Assembly: GCA_027486725.1 (NCBI GenBank)
Contig: JAIXOP010000013.1
Location: 1 to 64,000 of the forward strand
Source of the DNA: Burkholderiales bacterium
Lineage (GTDB): Bacteria; Pseudomonadota; Gammaproteobacteria; Burkholderiales; Burkholderiaceae_A
Length of the DNA stretch: 64,000 nt
Reading direction: 5' to 3'
Below, piece by piece: positions 24,928-33,169 of this stretch. The position numbers were made by a program, and so were the translations under genes. Numbering within the stretch: position 1 is the first letter of the stretch; every line of letters begins with the position of its first letter. The notes under the pieces are model-generated. The model searched no databases. It worked only from the letters and a program-made list of their open reading frames with translations, and was not told the origin of the DNA.

Positions 24928-25527
24928 CTAGCCAACGAAAGTCACATGCAACTCTCCTAAGGTGTGGAGAAGGTCAGGATGGCTGAGCAACGGGGTGCAC
25001 CGGGAAACACGAAGTTGTGCCTTTGCCCGGTCAAAAACGACGACCGCGCGGTCGGTATTGATATGGCGTGACATGTATTGGAAGCCATCAACCCGGTCGG
25101 GGTGATCGTATACAGCTCTGGACCATTGCTGAGGCAAATCGTACGGGATGATCGTCGAGAGGGCGCCGTTGCCACCCAGAACCTTGAGCGATGACCCCGT
25201 CAGATCCGCAATCCGAATTGCAACAGCATCAAAGCGAACCACAGTGCGTCGCCTCAGTTGCTCATAGGTCAACACAAAAGCTCCGCCTACAGGGTGCTCA
25301 TCATGCAGAACGGTCTCGGCAAATGAGGTCCGCAGACTGAGGGCTGCGTAGCAAGTTCTGAACGGCTCCGTCGGGGGACAGCTACGGTCATCGAAGCGAT
25401 TGGCTGGGCTTCGTCCGAAATGGGGTTCCACGCGACCCGCGTGACCAATTCGATACAAATTCCCTGCATTCAACCGAACGGCAGGGAGGTTCCGCGCTCC
25501 AAAATCAGGACTGGGCGGATTCAGCAT
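24928..25527 (-). CDS. RES-domain toxin
   Basis: A 199-aa RES-domain protein. RES toxins of type II modules degrade NAD+ (glycohydrolase or phosphorylase activity). Conserved positions are visible: LYRIG near residue 25, RFDDRS, YAALSLRTSFAETVLHDE with the catalytic Glu, and GFQYMSRHINTDRAVVVFDR with the conserved Tyr-x-Ser-Arg. The C-terminus LHVTFVG is somewhat short of other members. It lies 12 bp downstream of its antitoxin, antitoxin first, as in ParST/MbcTA/RES-Xre systems. Confidence 0.85.
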   Translation of the reverse strand: MLNPPSPDFGARNLPAVRLNAGNLYRIGHAGRVEPHFGRSPANRFDDRSCPPTEPFRTCYAALSLRTSFAETVLHDEHPVGGAFVLTYEQLRRRTVVRFDAVAIRIADLTGSSLKVLGGNGALSTIIPYDLPQQWSRAVYDHPDRVDGFQYMSRHINTDRAVVVFDRAKAQLRVSRCTPLLSHPDLLHTLGELHVTFVG

Positions 25528-25539
25528 AAGACTCGAGTC

Positions 25540-26202
25540 TCAACGCTCAATAAAGGCTGCTGCAGCCAATAAGACCTGATCAACATCACCAGCTCGAATG
25601 GCTTCCAAAGGGGTTTTGCCCGTCAACGAAGCCTTTGGGCGGGTGAAAAATTGCCATTTCTCGCCGCCCGTGATGCTTCCTAGTGCTTTGGTGACCTCCT
25701 CCAGCACGGATCGAGAAATGGTGGGATCTGCGTAGAACACGGGGTAAAAGGATTGAAAGCCTTGCCGCAAACGAAAGATGCGATGCTCTTTGACGGCCTT
25801 ACTGAGAGCCTGGCGAGTAAAACCCAAGGCTTCACACATCTCTGACGACGTTGCGACCAAACCCTTCTCTATCAAGTCCGCTCTGAACGCGTCTGACTGC
25901 TGTTTTGCGAGCCTCAAAATGGTCGATGGAGTTGCGACCCCGTCGGATGAGTTGGAGTCATCCGAGTACCGCGCCGCGGCATCAATGAGGTGCTCGGTCT
26001 TCACCTTGACCTCGAGTAGGAGCTCCAACAACGCAGGCGTCCGGAACGAGGCTGCATTTGCCCTAACTTCCGTTTCAGTGAGACCAGAAACGATGCTGAA
26101 TGCGCGAATCAGTTCCTCCTGATCGCTCACCGCCCCCCAGGTAGACGCAGCACGAACTTTTCTGCGCGCAGCCGATTGAACAGTCACTTTGTTGATCGCC
26201 AT
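25540..26202 (-). CDS. Xre/MbcA/ParS-type antitoxin
   Basis: A 220-aa antitoxin partner of the RES toxin. The middle shows an HTH-like segment (SSEMCEALGFTRQALSKAVK). The C-terminus matches the MbcA/ParS/Xre toxin-binding domain (ALGSITGGEKWQFFTRPKAS, then TGKTPLEAIRAGDVDQVLLA). The usual antitoxin is 120-160 aa; this one has about 60-80 extra N-terminal residues of unknown use. ATG 26202 is chosen because the earlier ATG (26250) lies within the direct repeats that look like the operator. The ORF opens to 26475 inside the tadE-like gene, which I treat as chance. Confidence 0.75.
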   Translation of the reverse strand: MAINKVTVQSAARRKVRAASTWGAVSDQEELIRAFSIVSGLTETEVRANAASFRTPALLELLLEVKVKTEHLIDAAARYSDDSNSSDGVATPSTILRLAKQQSDAFRADLIEKGLVATSSEMCEALGFTRQALSKAVKEHRIFRLRQGFQSFYPVFYADPTISRSVLEEVTKALGSITGGEKWQFFTRPKASLTGKTPLEAIRAGDVDQVLLAAAAFIER

Positions 26203-26231
26203 GGTTCCAGCATGCGCGCCAAACTGTGACT

Positions 26232-26264
26232 CGTCAACTGTGTCAATCATGTAAATTATGTCAA
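26232..26264 (-). promoter_or_regulatory. Direct repeats upstream of the RES antitoxin
   Basis: Three copies of T/CGTCAA (plus strand 26232, 26241 and 26259; TTGACA/G on the minus strand) are spaced 9 and 18 bp apart. The segment is AT-rich in a GC-rich region and lies 30-62 bp before the antitoxin ATG. Evenly phased repeats at this place suggest an autoregulatory operator; the TTGACA copies could also serve as -35 elements. No convincing -10 was found. Confidence 0.4.
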
Positions 26265-26279
26265 CCAATGCACTTCTCA

Positions 26280-27002
26280 CTACCGCCGATCTCTCTCGTG
26301 CACGGCCGACTGGAGTTGTGCCGAGCCTCGGGCAACGATGAGCATCCGTGGACTCTGTGGGTCGCGAAGGGCAAGGCATGCTGCCGAGACCGCTGCCACG
26401 GAGCACCGAAGATATTGCTGAAGAGCCTTCCGCAGGACTGGGCCTGCGAGGGGAATTCGAAGTGGCACCGCCCATGCCACCTCCAACTCAAGCCGCTTGG
26501 CCTCGAACTCGGCCTGGCCGGACCTTTGACCCACAGGCCACGGGCCCAGCATTCGAGAGGTACCGCTGCGCGGTCGGCGCACCGGTCCCGAGTGCAAGGA
26601 GGTGGGTGGCTCCATGGCGCCCGATGCAGACTCCGCCCAATCCGCAAATGCCTCGGGGGTGGGCGCCAGCCAACGCCAACGGTAAAGCTGCCTCAACTGC
26701 AGTTCCACCAATGCCAAACGTGCCCTCGGCCCGACGGCCAGAGCCTCGGGCACACCGCGGCCTCCGCCCTGCAGCGATTTCTCCCGAAGCATCACCGGCG
26801 CTAAGGCCTCCGCCATGGCACCAGCGATGGCATTCGGGTCGGCCTTGCTGCGAGCACCCGCCTGAGCACCTCGATCCGCCGCGCGCTCGGCAAAGATTCT
26901 GGCCTCAAGAAGCAAGCCAAGCTGCAACACCGCAAGCCCCAGAAAAAGCAGCACCGGCAGAGCAACCAAGGCCTCGATCAAGCCAGATCCACGTGGAGAC
27001 AT
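26280..27002 (-). CDS. TadE-like minor pseudopilin
   Basis: A 240-aa protein, last gene of the Tad operon. It starts ATG 27002 overlapping the DUF192 stop (TGATG). After MSPRGSGLIEALVALPVLLF there is one hydrophobic segment (about 7-28), with a TadE-type GxxxE processing/pairing motif (G-LIEAL). It is followed by ARIFAERAADRGAQAGA, the helix typical of TadE/TadF pseudopilins. The C-terminal half is unlike known families. Such proteins are cleaved by the prepilin peptidase and needed for Flp pilus assembly. It is the second TadE-like protein of the operon. Confidence 0.7.
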   Translation of the reverse strand: MSPRGSGLIEALVALPVLLFLGLAVLQLGLLLEARIFAERAADRGAQAGARSKADPNAIAGAMAEALAPVMLREKSLQGGGRGVPEALAVGPRARLALVELQLRQLYRWRWLAPTPEAFADWAESASGAMEPPTSLHSGPVRRPRSGTSRMLGPWPVGQRSGQAEFEAKRLELEVAWAVPLRIPLAGPVLRKALQQYLRCSVAAVSAACLALRDPQSPRMLIVARGSAQLQSAVHERDRR

Positions 27003-27262
27003 CACAGCCGAATCTCCAAACAACTGTGAGCGCCTGGGCAATACGCCAAGCCCCAGGGCTGGAGCAAGCGCGAGCCGCAAGGTTTCCCATCGCGATCAAA
27101 AAACCAGACGATCAGTGGCTCACGGAGCCCAAACCCATGGACCCAGGCACAGTTTTCCAGAAACACAGGCAGACCGCGGGCCTTGGGGTGCCAAACCCCC
27201 AGCAGCCTCTGCATGAAACTGCGGGCCATGAAGGCCTGGGCGGGCAGGCAGTCGGGAATCAT
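27002..27262 (-). CDS. DUF192 domain protein in the Tad operon
   Basis: An 86-aa DUF192 protein. The family core is seen in ARSFMQRLLGVWHPKARGLP, then ENCAWVHGFGLREPLIVWFF and DRDGKP, with GLAYCPGAHSCLEIRL at the end. No signal peptide is evident, unlike many DUF192 proteins. The function of the domain is unknown. ATG 27262 overlaps the tadC stop in ATGA, and its own stop overlaps the next start, so it is a fully coupled member of the pilus operon. The ORF track start (27343) is inside tadC. Confidence 0.75.
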   Translation of the reverse strand: MIPDCLPAQAFMARSFMQRLLGVWHPKARGLPVFLENCAWVHGFGLREPLIVWFFDRDGKPCGSRLLQPWGLAYCPGAHSCLEIRL

Positions 27263-28272
27263 GTTCCACCCCCCAGCAGGCTGGCCTGCAGTTGAGCCAC
27301 CAACGGCGACAGCAGGACCAAGAAAGTGCAGGGGAAAATGCACACCATCAACGGTCCCAGCAGCTTGACTGGGGCCTGCATCGCCAAACGCTCCACCTCA
27401 TGGTGGAGGAGCGTGCGGGCCAGTGCGGCCTGATCTCGGAAGATGGGTGCCAGGCCGATGCCCGCTCGTTCCGCAGTGATCGATGCTGCAACAAACTGCT
27501 GCACGCTGCGCTCCCCCAGTACACCCTCGAGTCGAGCGAGGACTTCAGCCCGGTCTCGACCAGCACGCAATTCCGATGCCGCGCGCAGCAAATGCTGTAC
27601 CCAGGGACCCTGCCCCTCCGCCATCCGCTCGGCCGCTTGGGCGAATGCCGGTGCGAATGCCTGGCCCGATTCCAACGCCAGAGCTAGGCCATCCAAAAAG
27701 CTGGGAAAGGCCCGGGCCACCGCGCCCCTCAATCGCTTGTTCTCAGTGCGAACGACGGATGCCGGGTGCACAGCGCCCACAGCCATTGCACCCAGGCAGA
27801 CACACCAACTTTGCAATGCGGACAAATCGATGGCTGCACCTTTGGCCAACAGCAACAAAAGCAAAGCAACGAGTAGTCCCATCGCTGCAAAGGCCAGCCG
27901 AACCATCAGAAAACTCCCCTCATCGAGGGCATCGTCGTGGCCCAAGGCTCGAAGCTCTGAGAGCATGCGGGGGTTGGGACGAGTCCAGCGGGACAGCCAG
28001 GGACCAAACCGGTAACCCATCGCCATCAAGTGAAAAAAACGGGGCCGAACCACCGGACTCCCGAAAACCGAGGGGTTGGAGGCTGGGGGCAGAGGCGATC
28101 GGACCTCCGCAGCCCGGCGCTGAAGCCACGACCGAATGGCGCACAGCAGGCGCAGCAAACAAGACTCCAATAAGGGAGCAAAGAGCCACACCAGCAGCGC
28201 AACGCTGGTAGAAAATCCCAGGGTGGCAGTGGCATGGACAAGCGACAAGGACGATGACAGATCCTGAAACAT
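27259..28272 (-). CDS. tadC: TadC-like inner-membrane platform protein
   Basis: Type II/IV secretion F-domain protein, 337 aa from ATG 28272, one base after the tadB stop. It has a hydrophobic N-terminal segment (SVALLVWLFAPLLESCLLRL), a central pair of membrane segments (MGLLVALLLLLLAKGAA), the cytoplasmic T2SSF domain (FPSFLDGLALALESGQAFAP, about 190-290) and a C-terminal membrane anchor. With TadB it forms the platform that couples the TadA ATPase to Flp pilin polymerisation. Confidence 0.85.
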   Translation of the reverse strand: MFQDLSSSLSLVHATATLGFSTSVALLVWLFAPLLESCLLRLLCAIRSWLQRRAAEVRSPLPPASNPSVFGSPVVRPRFFHLMAMGYRFGPWLSRWTRPNPRMLSELRALGHDDALDEGSFLMVRLAFAAMGLLVALLLLLLAKGAAIDLSALQSWCVCLGAMAVGAVHPASVVRTENKRLRGAVARAFPSFLDGLALALESGQAFAPAFAQAAERMAEGQGPWVQHLLRAASELRAGRDRAEVLARLEGVLGERSVQQFVAASITAERAGIGLAPIFRDQAALARTLLHHEVERLAMQAPVKLLGPLMVCIFPCTFLVLLSPLVAQLQASLLGGGT

Positions 28273-28273
28273 G

Positions 28274-29008
28274 TCAGACCTCAATGCGAATAATTTTTCG
28301 AATCCAGAGGCTGCCGAGGACCTCCAGCACAACCACGAGCCCCAGGACGACGGCTCCTGAAGAACTGCCCAAAAAGAAATCTGCGGCTGTCGGGTCGATC
28401 GACAGCATCACCAGAAACAGCAAGGGCGGAATCAACAGCATGACCAGTGCTTGCAGAAGGCCTTGCGCGGTGAGAGCACGAATCTTCGCCTCCAGACCGA
28501 GCTGATCCCGCATCGCCTTCGACAATCGCAGCAGCGCCTCCGACAGGCTCCCCCCACTGTGCATGGACATCTGAAGGCAATAGGAGAAGAGTCGCGCGCT
28601 GGGGATCTCCAACCGTTGGGCAAATCGGCCTACCGCCAAAGGCAGGGGAACACCCGTTCGATGGTCGTTGAGCAACGCCATCACTTCGGACTGCATCGGC
28701 TCGGGAAGCCGAGGCGCGATCTGAGACAAGGCATGCCGAAGGGCGAGGCCGCTTCGAAGGCCTGCCGCCAGAAGATCGCAAAGATCGGGCATGGCCTGCT
28801 TGAGAGCCTCACGGCGGCGGGTTTTTCTCAGTGCAGTGAGGAAATGGTTCGCGGTGGTATTCAGCCAGTGGAACGCGAAGTTCCACCCCAGACGGACTGG
28901 GGTTGATGAATGCAAGGTTCGACTTTGCAGGATCCACCGAACCGCCAGGCCGCCGCAGAGCCCCATCCCCGCGACCACCGTGATATCCACGATGTGGAAG
29001 AAACTCAT
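28274..29008 (-). CDS. tadB: TadB-like inner-membrane platform protein
   Basis: F-domain platform protein of the Tad pilus, 244 aa. The start ATG 29008 overlaps the FHA-tadA stop as ATGA; the ORF track starts four codons earlier. It has an N-terminal membrane segment, a T2SSF domain (MPDLCDLLAAGLRSGLALRH; YCLQMSMHSGGSLSEALLRL) and two C-terminal membrane segments (ALVMLLIPPLLFLVML; GAVVLGLVVVLEVLGSLWI). Confidence 0.88.
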   Translation of the reverse strand: MSFFHIVDITVVAGMGLCGGLAVRWILQSRTLHSSTPVRLGWNFAFHWLNTTANHFLTALRKTRRREALKQAMPDLCDLLAAGLRSGLALRHALSQIAPRLPEPMQSEVMALLNDHRTGVPLPLAVGRFAQRLEIPSARLFSYCLQMSMHSGGSLSEALLRLSKAMRDQLGLEAKIRALTAQGLLQALVMLLIPPLLFLVMLSIDPTAADFFLGSSSGAVVLGLVVVLEVLGSLWIRKIIRIEV

Positions 29009-30591
29009 GCCCGTCCCCACTCACTCTGGATATAGCCGTTGGACAGGCGGTCCCAGGCAAAGATGCTCTGGGTCTGGATGGTTCCCGACTCCAAGCCACA
29101 GACCTCCACGATATCGCTGACGCGACGGCGACCATCCGGGAATCGTCGCTGATGAACGATGACGTCGATGGCGGAAGCAATCTGCTCGCGCACTGCCTGG
29201 CTTGGCAGGTCAAAGCCCGCCATCATGACCATCACCTCAAGGCGAGCCAACACATCGCGGGGATTGTTAGCGTGGACCGTCGTGAGACTTCCTTCATGGC
29301 CCGTGTTCATGGCCTGAAGCATGTCGAGCGCCTCACCGCCTCGGCATTCACCAACAATGATCCGGTCGGGCCGCATGCGAAGCGCATTGCGGACCAGGTC
29401 GCGGATGGTAATTCTTCCTTCGCCCTCGGCATTGGCTTCGCGCGACTCCAGAGACACGAGATTGTGCGCTTGCAGGTGCAGCTCGGCGGCATCCTCGACC
29501 GTAATCAAGCGCTCCGACGCAGGGATGCACATGGCTAGGCTTCGCAGAAGAGTGGTCTTTCCCGAACCCGTGCCGCCGCTGACCACCACGTTCTTTTTTC
29601 CTTCAACCGACGACCGCAGATAGCTGGACATGGCCGGAGTCATGGAACCACCGCGATCCAAATCATCCAGAGTCAGTTGATGGGGCTGGAATTTCCGAAT
29701 TGTGAGGCTGGGCCCCGACACCGCGGGCGGCGAAAGGACTGCATTGATGCGAGACCCATCGGCCAGGCGCCCATCGGCCATAGGCATCGCATCGTCGATC
29801 CTCCGCCCCAAGGGAGAAAACATCCGCTCGATCACCCGCCGAAGGGCAAAGGGGCTCTCGAATGAGAAGGGGGTGCGCTGACAGACGCCCGAAGACTCCA
29901 CAAAAATACTGCCCGGACCATTGACCATGATTTCGGTGACCTCGGGGTTGCGGAGTAAGGACTCCAAAGGGCCAAAGCCCACAACTTCTGCAACCATCCG
30001 ATCCATCCATGCGGGTCGATGATCCACAGCCACCGCGTTTCGGGCCGACAGGATGCGCAACGCCAAGACGGCGCATTCGGCGCGCAGGGCCTTGTCGCTC
30101 ATGCCCGCCCAATCGCGCCGGGTTGCATCGAGGGCGGTGCGAAGCTCACGAACCAGATCCGCCAGGACCTCCGCCGGAATCTCCTCGTTGTCGAGGAAGC
30201 TCAATCCCGGAGCGGCTGCGGGCGGGTCTTCGACGACGAGCCTCCAGCCGGCAATTCCCACCTCATCGCTGCTCCGCAGAGGGCCATGCTCCTTGACGCT
30301 TCGGCCATTGACCTGAATGCCCGAGAAGCTTCCCAGATCTCGGACCAATGGGCCCGAGGGCGTGGCAACAATCTCAGCGTGGACCCGAGAGACCGTTAGC
30401 CCTGCCAACACGATGTCGAGATCGGCCTGTCGGCCAATCCGCACTGCGTGACGAAGGCTCTTGGTGACCACACCCTGATCCTCCATCCCGCGAAACAGGC
30501 GGACACGCAGAGCAGCGCACCTGCCATCGGCATCGGAACTGGGGTGGGAGCCGAGGTGGGTGCTTGGGGTTGAGCTCAGTTCGAAGGACAT
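29005..30591 (-). CDS. tadA: TadA/CpaF pilus assembly ATPase with N-terminal FHA domain
   Basis: A 528-aa fusion. Residues about 27-121 are a forkhead-associated domain with RIGRQADLDIVL, SRVHAEI and GSFSGIQVNG, the phosphothreonine-binding loops. Residues about 140-525 are the secretion ATPase that powers Flp pilus assembly, with Walker A SGGTGSGKTTLLR (339-350), Walker B RIIVGECRGGE (about 410-420) and the His box GHEGSLTTVHANN. Ordinary TadA proteins start with a helical domain and no FHA. The fusion suggests that ATPase activity or localisation responds to Thr phosphorylation; no kinase lies in the operon. It is 2 bp after cpaC. Confidence 0.92.
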   Translation of the reverse strand: MSFELSSTPSTHLGSHPSSDADGRCAALRVRLFRGMEDQGVVTKSLRHAVRIGRQADLDIVLAGLTVSRVHAEIVATPSGPLVRDLGSFSGIQVNGRSVKEHGPLRSSDEVGIAGWRLVVEDPPAAAPGLSFLDNEEIPAEVLADLVRELRTALDATRRDWAGMSDKALRAECAVLALRILSARNAVAVDHRPAWMDRMVAEVVGFGPLESLLRNPEVTEIMVNGPGSIFVESSGVCQRTPFSFESPFALRRVIERMFSPLGRRIDDAMPMADGRLADGSRINAVLSPPAVSGPSLTIRKFQPHQLTLDDLDRGGSMTPAMSSYLRSSVEGKKNVVVSGGTGSGKTTLLRSLAMCIPASERLITVEDAAELHLQAHNLVSLESREANAEGEGRITIRDLVRNALRMRPDRIIVGECRGGEALDMLQAMNTGHEGSLTTVHANNPRDVLARLEVMVMMAGFDLPSQAVREQIASAIDVIVHQRRFPDGRRRVSDIVEVCGLESGTIQTQSIFAWDRLSNGYIQSEWGRA

Positions 30592-30593
30592 CG

Positions 30594-32096
30594 CTACCTC
30601 CCACCATCGCGCAGTCGGCCTCGAACCGAATCCAGGTCTTGCTGGGATTTCTCGATGCGGTCAATGTTCTCCACACTGCTGGCCGACATTCGGCGAGGCG
30701 TCACAAACACCACCATCTCGCTGCGGTTCTCTCGGAAGTCAGTGGAACGAAACAGGGGGCCGAGGATGGGTAGCCGCCCCAGCAGAGCAAGACGTTCCTC
30801 CGAGCGCGAGCCCTCTTCGGCGTAGAGACCAGACATGACCAGGGTTTCGCCGAAATTCAGCTTGATCTGCGTCTCGGTCAATCGCGACAGAAATGCCGGA
30901 ATATCGCCCACCCGAATGGATGGATCGATGGTGGAGAGCTCGGTCAGGATGTTGGCCGAAAGACTGCCGTTGTCGTTCACCCGAGGCTGAACTTCAAAAC
31001 GGATCCCATAGGGCTTGAATTGAATGGTGGTGGTGCCCAAGGCGCTGGTTGCGGGCAGAGGAATCTCGCCGCCCGCGAGAAACCGGGCACTGCCGCCACT
31101 GCGGCAAGAAAGCACTGGCTCGGCCAATACCAGCGCATCTCCATCTTGCTCCAGCAGATTGATCACCGACAAAACCGCCGTCTGAAGGCCCACATACACC
31201 GCGAATGGGGAGACCTTCGCGCCCGCTGCGGCAACCGCACCCGAATCAGTGCCGGGAAAGTTGAGGGAGACCTCGGGGGCGCCACCCACCAGATTGCCGG
31301 TGGCCGCAGGTCGAAATACCCCATTGGTCTTGGCATCGCCCACGGCAGCAGCGATGGGGCCCGAGATGCTCTTCTGCCAGTTGATGCCGATGCGCTCCAA
31401 CGCGTTGCGCTTGATCTCCAGAAACCGGACCTCGAGCGCCAACATTTCCTCGGTCCCGGAGGACTCGACGAGATTCAACACCGCAGCATCCGACTTCGCG
31501 AAATGGCCAACCCTCGCTGCCTCGTGCTCGTCGCGGGCGGTGCCCGAGATCACGATGCGATCGCCCACAATGTCGAGCTTCAACTGAGTGGCGGCGGTGT
31601 CGGTGGCCAGGGTGGCTTGCATCGCCTGTGCCCGTGCCTCCAAAGACTCGGGACGGACCCGAACTCGGATCCGGCTGGGAGCCGCCGCACCCCGCTGCCA
31701 GACCAGCAGACTGGTCATGCCGACCCGACGGCCTGCCAGCAGAAGGCCCGACGGTGACTTCAGAGACTTGACCGACACAACCTCGGCGTCGCCCACAGCA
31801 ACCCGGTGCAGGTCCGGGATGTTCACGACCTCGGGCTCGCCCAGGGCGATGCTGATGTCGCGAACCGATGGGCTGCCCGACGCCCAGGCACTGTTCCCAG
31901 CCATGGGGCCAAAGGCCAGCAGGCATGTCGCCAGGGCAACGAGAAGGCCCTGGAGTCGGCTGGCAGCCGGGTGAACCCAAAGGCCAGGACGATCGGCCTT
32001 GGGCACCCGAGACGCTGCGGGCCGGGGGCTCGGCGGTGGAGGAGGCGGCGGTGGGGGCATGGGCACCGCCGGGGCAGATGGACGAAGGCTGAGCAT
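30594..32096 (-). CDS. cpaC: CpaC/RcpA-like outer-membrane secretin of the Tad pilus
   Basis: Secretin through which the Flp pilus crosses the outer membrane, 500 aa. It starts with an unusual proline-rich leader including nine consecutive prolines (residues 14-22), then a signal-like hydrophobic segment at about 48-65 ending NSAWASG. The N-domain has LGEPEVVNIPDLHRVAVGDA. The BON-like part, secretin core (EVRFLEIKRNALERIGINWQ) and C-terminal LALLGRLPILGPLFRSTDF are all present. The polyproline stretch should require EF-P for efficient translation. An alternative start after the prolines is not obvious. It is 2 bp from cpaB. Confidence 0.9.
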   Translation of the reverse strand: MLSLRPSAPAVPMPPPPPPPPPSPRPAASRVPKADRPGLWVHPAASRLQGLLVALATCLLAFGPMAGNSAWASGSPSVRDISIALGEPEVVNIPDLHRVAVGDAEVVSVKSLKSPSGLLLAGRRVGMTSLLVWQRGAAAPSRIRVRVRPESLEARAQAMQATLATDTAATQLKLDIVGDRIVISGTARDEHEAARVGHFAKSDAAVLNLVESSGTEEMLALEVRFLEIKRNALERIGINWQKSISGPIAAAVGDAKTNGVFRPAATGNLVGGAPEVSLNFPGTDSGAVAAAGAKVSPFAVYVGLQTAVLSVINLLEQDGDALVLAEPVLSCRSGGSARFLAGGEIPLPATSALGTTTIQFKPYGIRFEVQPRVNDNGSLSANILTELSTIDPSIRVGDIPAFLSRLTETQIKLNFGETLVMSGLYAEEGSRSEERLALLGRLPILGPLFRSTDFRENRSEMVVFVTPRRMSASSVENIDRIEKSQQDLDSVRGRLRDGGR

Positions 32097-32098
32097 GG

Positions 32099-33031
32099 CT
32101 ACTCCCCTTTGGATTGGGTTTGGTGGAGAAGGATTTCGACCTCGGATGACGTCGCACGGGGGGCTGGAGACTCAGCGGTGGGGCCGATGTCGCTGGGCGA
32201 TCGAAGGGCCAGGTTGAGCTGCCCCCGCGATTGGGCGGCGAGCACCCGAGAGACCCGACCGTTGGGAATCTCAAAGAGCAGACTGCTGGGTGCTGTGCCG
32301 GCGACGGACCACGCGGCGTTGCCGGAGGTCATATGACGAACGCGCACTGCACTCACCACCAGGCGTGCTGCGGGCGGCGATGCAATGGCCGAGGACTGGA
32401 CCTGAATGCCGCTGCCATCGCCCAGATTGGAGGGCAGCGTCTCCACCTCGTAGAGATCGACCAGGTCACCATCGCGAAGAATGCCCTGCCACCCAACGCC
32501 CAATTGCAGCGCCAGAAGCCGGTGCCCGGGAGGCAGCTCATCGGGGCTGCTTCGAGCCTGGCCAGGCCGCTCCAGATCGGTGACGCGGATTGGGTCGCCC
32601 GGCCGAATTTCGCGGCGAAGGAACTTGCCCAGCTGGGCGTCCAGCCCCGCAGCATCGAGGTGCTCCTCGGAGAGCCACTGCGATGGAAGGCTGCGCAGCG
32701 CGAGCCAATCCGCCGACAGCGGGGTTCCCGGTGCGAGGACGACCTGGGCAACCACCACGCTCCGGGTCCGAAGGCCTTGAGTCGCAGCCGATGATGATGT
32801 GGCCTCTTGGGCCTCGCGCAGACCCGCCTCCCGCGCAGCGTCCTTTGCCTCGCCAAGCAACACGAAGCCCAACACCGCCGACACAAGCCCCGACAGCACC
32901 GCCAGCACCAGCGCACGACGCTCTCGAAACCATGGCAGCCGAAGTCGAAGAGAGTGAATCGCGCGATGCACGGGAGAAGCCCATCGGCGGAGCATGGAGT
33001 GCACGGGGGTGGACATCGATAATCCTTCCAT
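32099..33031 (-). CDS. cpaB: CpaB/RcpC-like pilus assembly protein
   Basis: A 310-aa periplasmic Tad pilus subunit with one N-terminal membrane anchor (RRALVLAVLSGLVSAVLGFV, about 38-57) and a SAF domain (VVVAQVVLAPGTPLSADWLA, then LRREIRPGDPIRVTDLE) followed by the RcpC-type domain (HRLLALQLGVGWQGILRDGD). It probably works with the secretin in the outer-membrane channel. ATG 33016 (MSTPVHS) is an alternative start. It lies 6 bp after the 43-aa ORF and 2 bp before cpaC. Confidence 0.87.
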   Translation of the reverse strand: MEGLSMSTPVHSMLRRWASPVHRAIHSLRLRLPWFRERRALVLAVLSGLVSAVLGFVLLGEAKDAAREAGLREAQEATSSSAATQGLRTRSVVVAQVVLAPGTPLSADWLALRSLPSQWLSEEHLDAAGLDAQLGKFLRREIRPGDPIRVTDLERPGQARSSPDELPPGHRLLALQLGVGWQGILRDGDLVDLYEVETLPSNLGDGSGIQVQSSAIASPPAARLVVSAVRVRHMTSGNAAWSVAGTAPSSLLFEIPNGRVSRVLAAQSRGQLNLALRSPSDIGPTAESPAPRATSSEVEILLHQTQSKGE

Positions 33032-33037
33032 TTGGGT

Positions 33038-33169
33038 TTAGGGAAGACTCAGAATCCAAAGCGCATGCCCCCAATACCGCTCGAGGGCGGGCATCAGATG
33101 ACTCAACAGCGCCTTGGCCAAGGCGAGACTCAGAAAAACAGCGAGCAGCACCGACTCCAGGGCACTCAT
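33038..33169 (-). CDS. 43-aa predicted membrane peptide in the Tad operon
   Basis: A small ORF missing from the ORF track. ATG 33169 overlaps the stop of the upstream gene as ATGA, and the frame encodes MSALESVLLAVFLSLALAKA, then LLSHLMPALERYWGHALWIL and SLP, stopping 6 bp before cpaB. Residues about 6-25 are a hydrophobic helix and a second weaker hydrophobic stretch ends the peptide. It fills the only gap in an otherwise fully overlapping operon and has the same coupling as its neighbours, so I believe it is translated. The function is unknown; a small membrane subunit or assembly factor of the pilus is a guess. Confidence 0.6.
   Translation of the reverse strand: MSALESVLLAVFLSLALAKALLSHLMPALERYWGHALWILSLP

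Noticed and set aside
26203-26475. N-terminal extension of the RES antitoxin ORF
   Set aside because: It runs through the operator-like repeats and into the tadE-like gene; low-complexity sequence without similarity to antitoxins.
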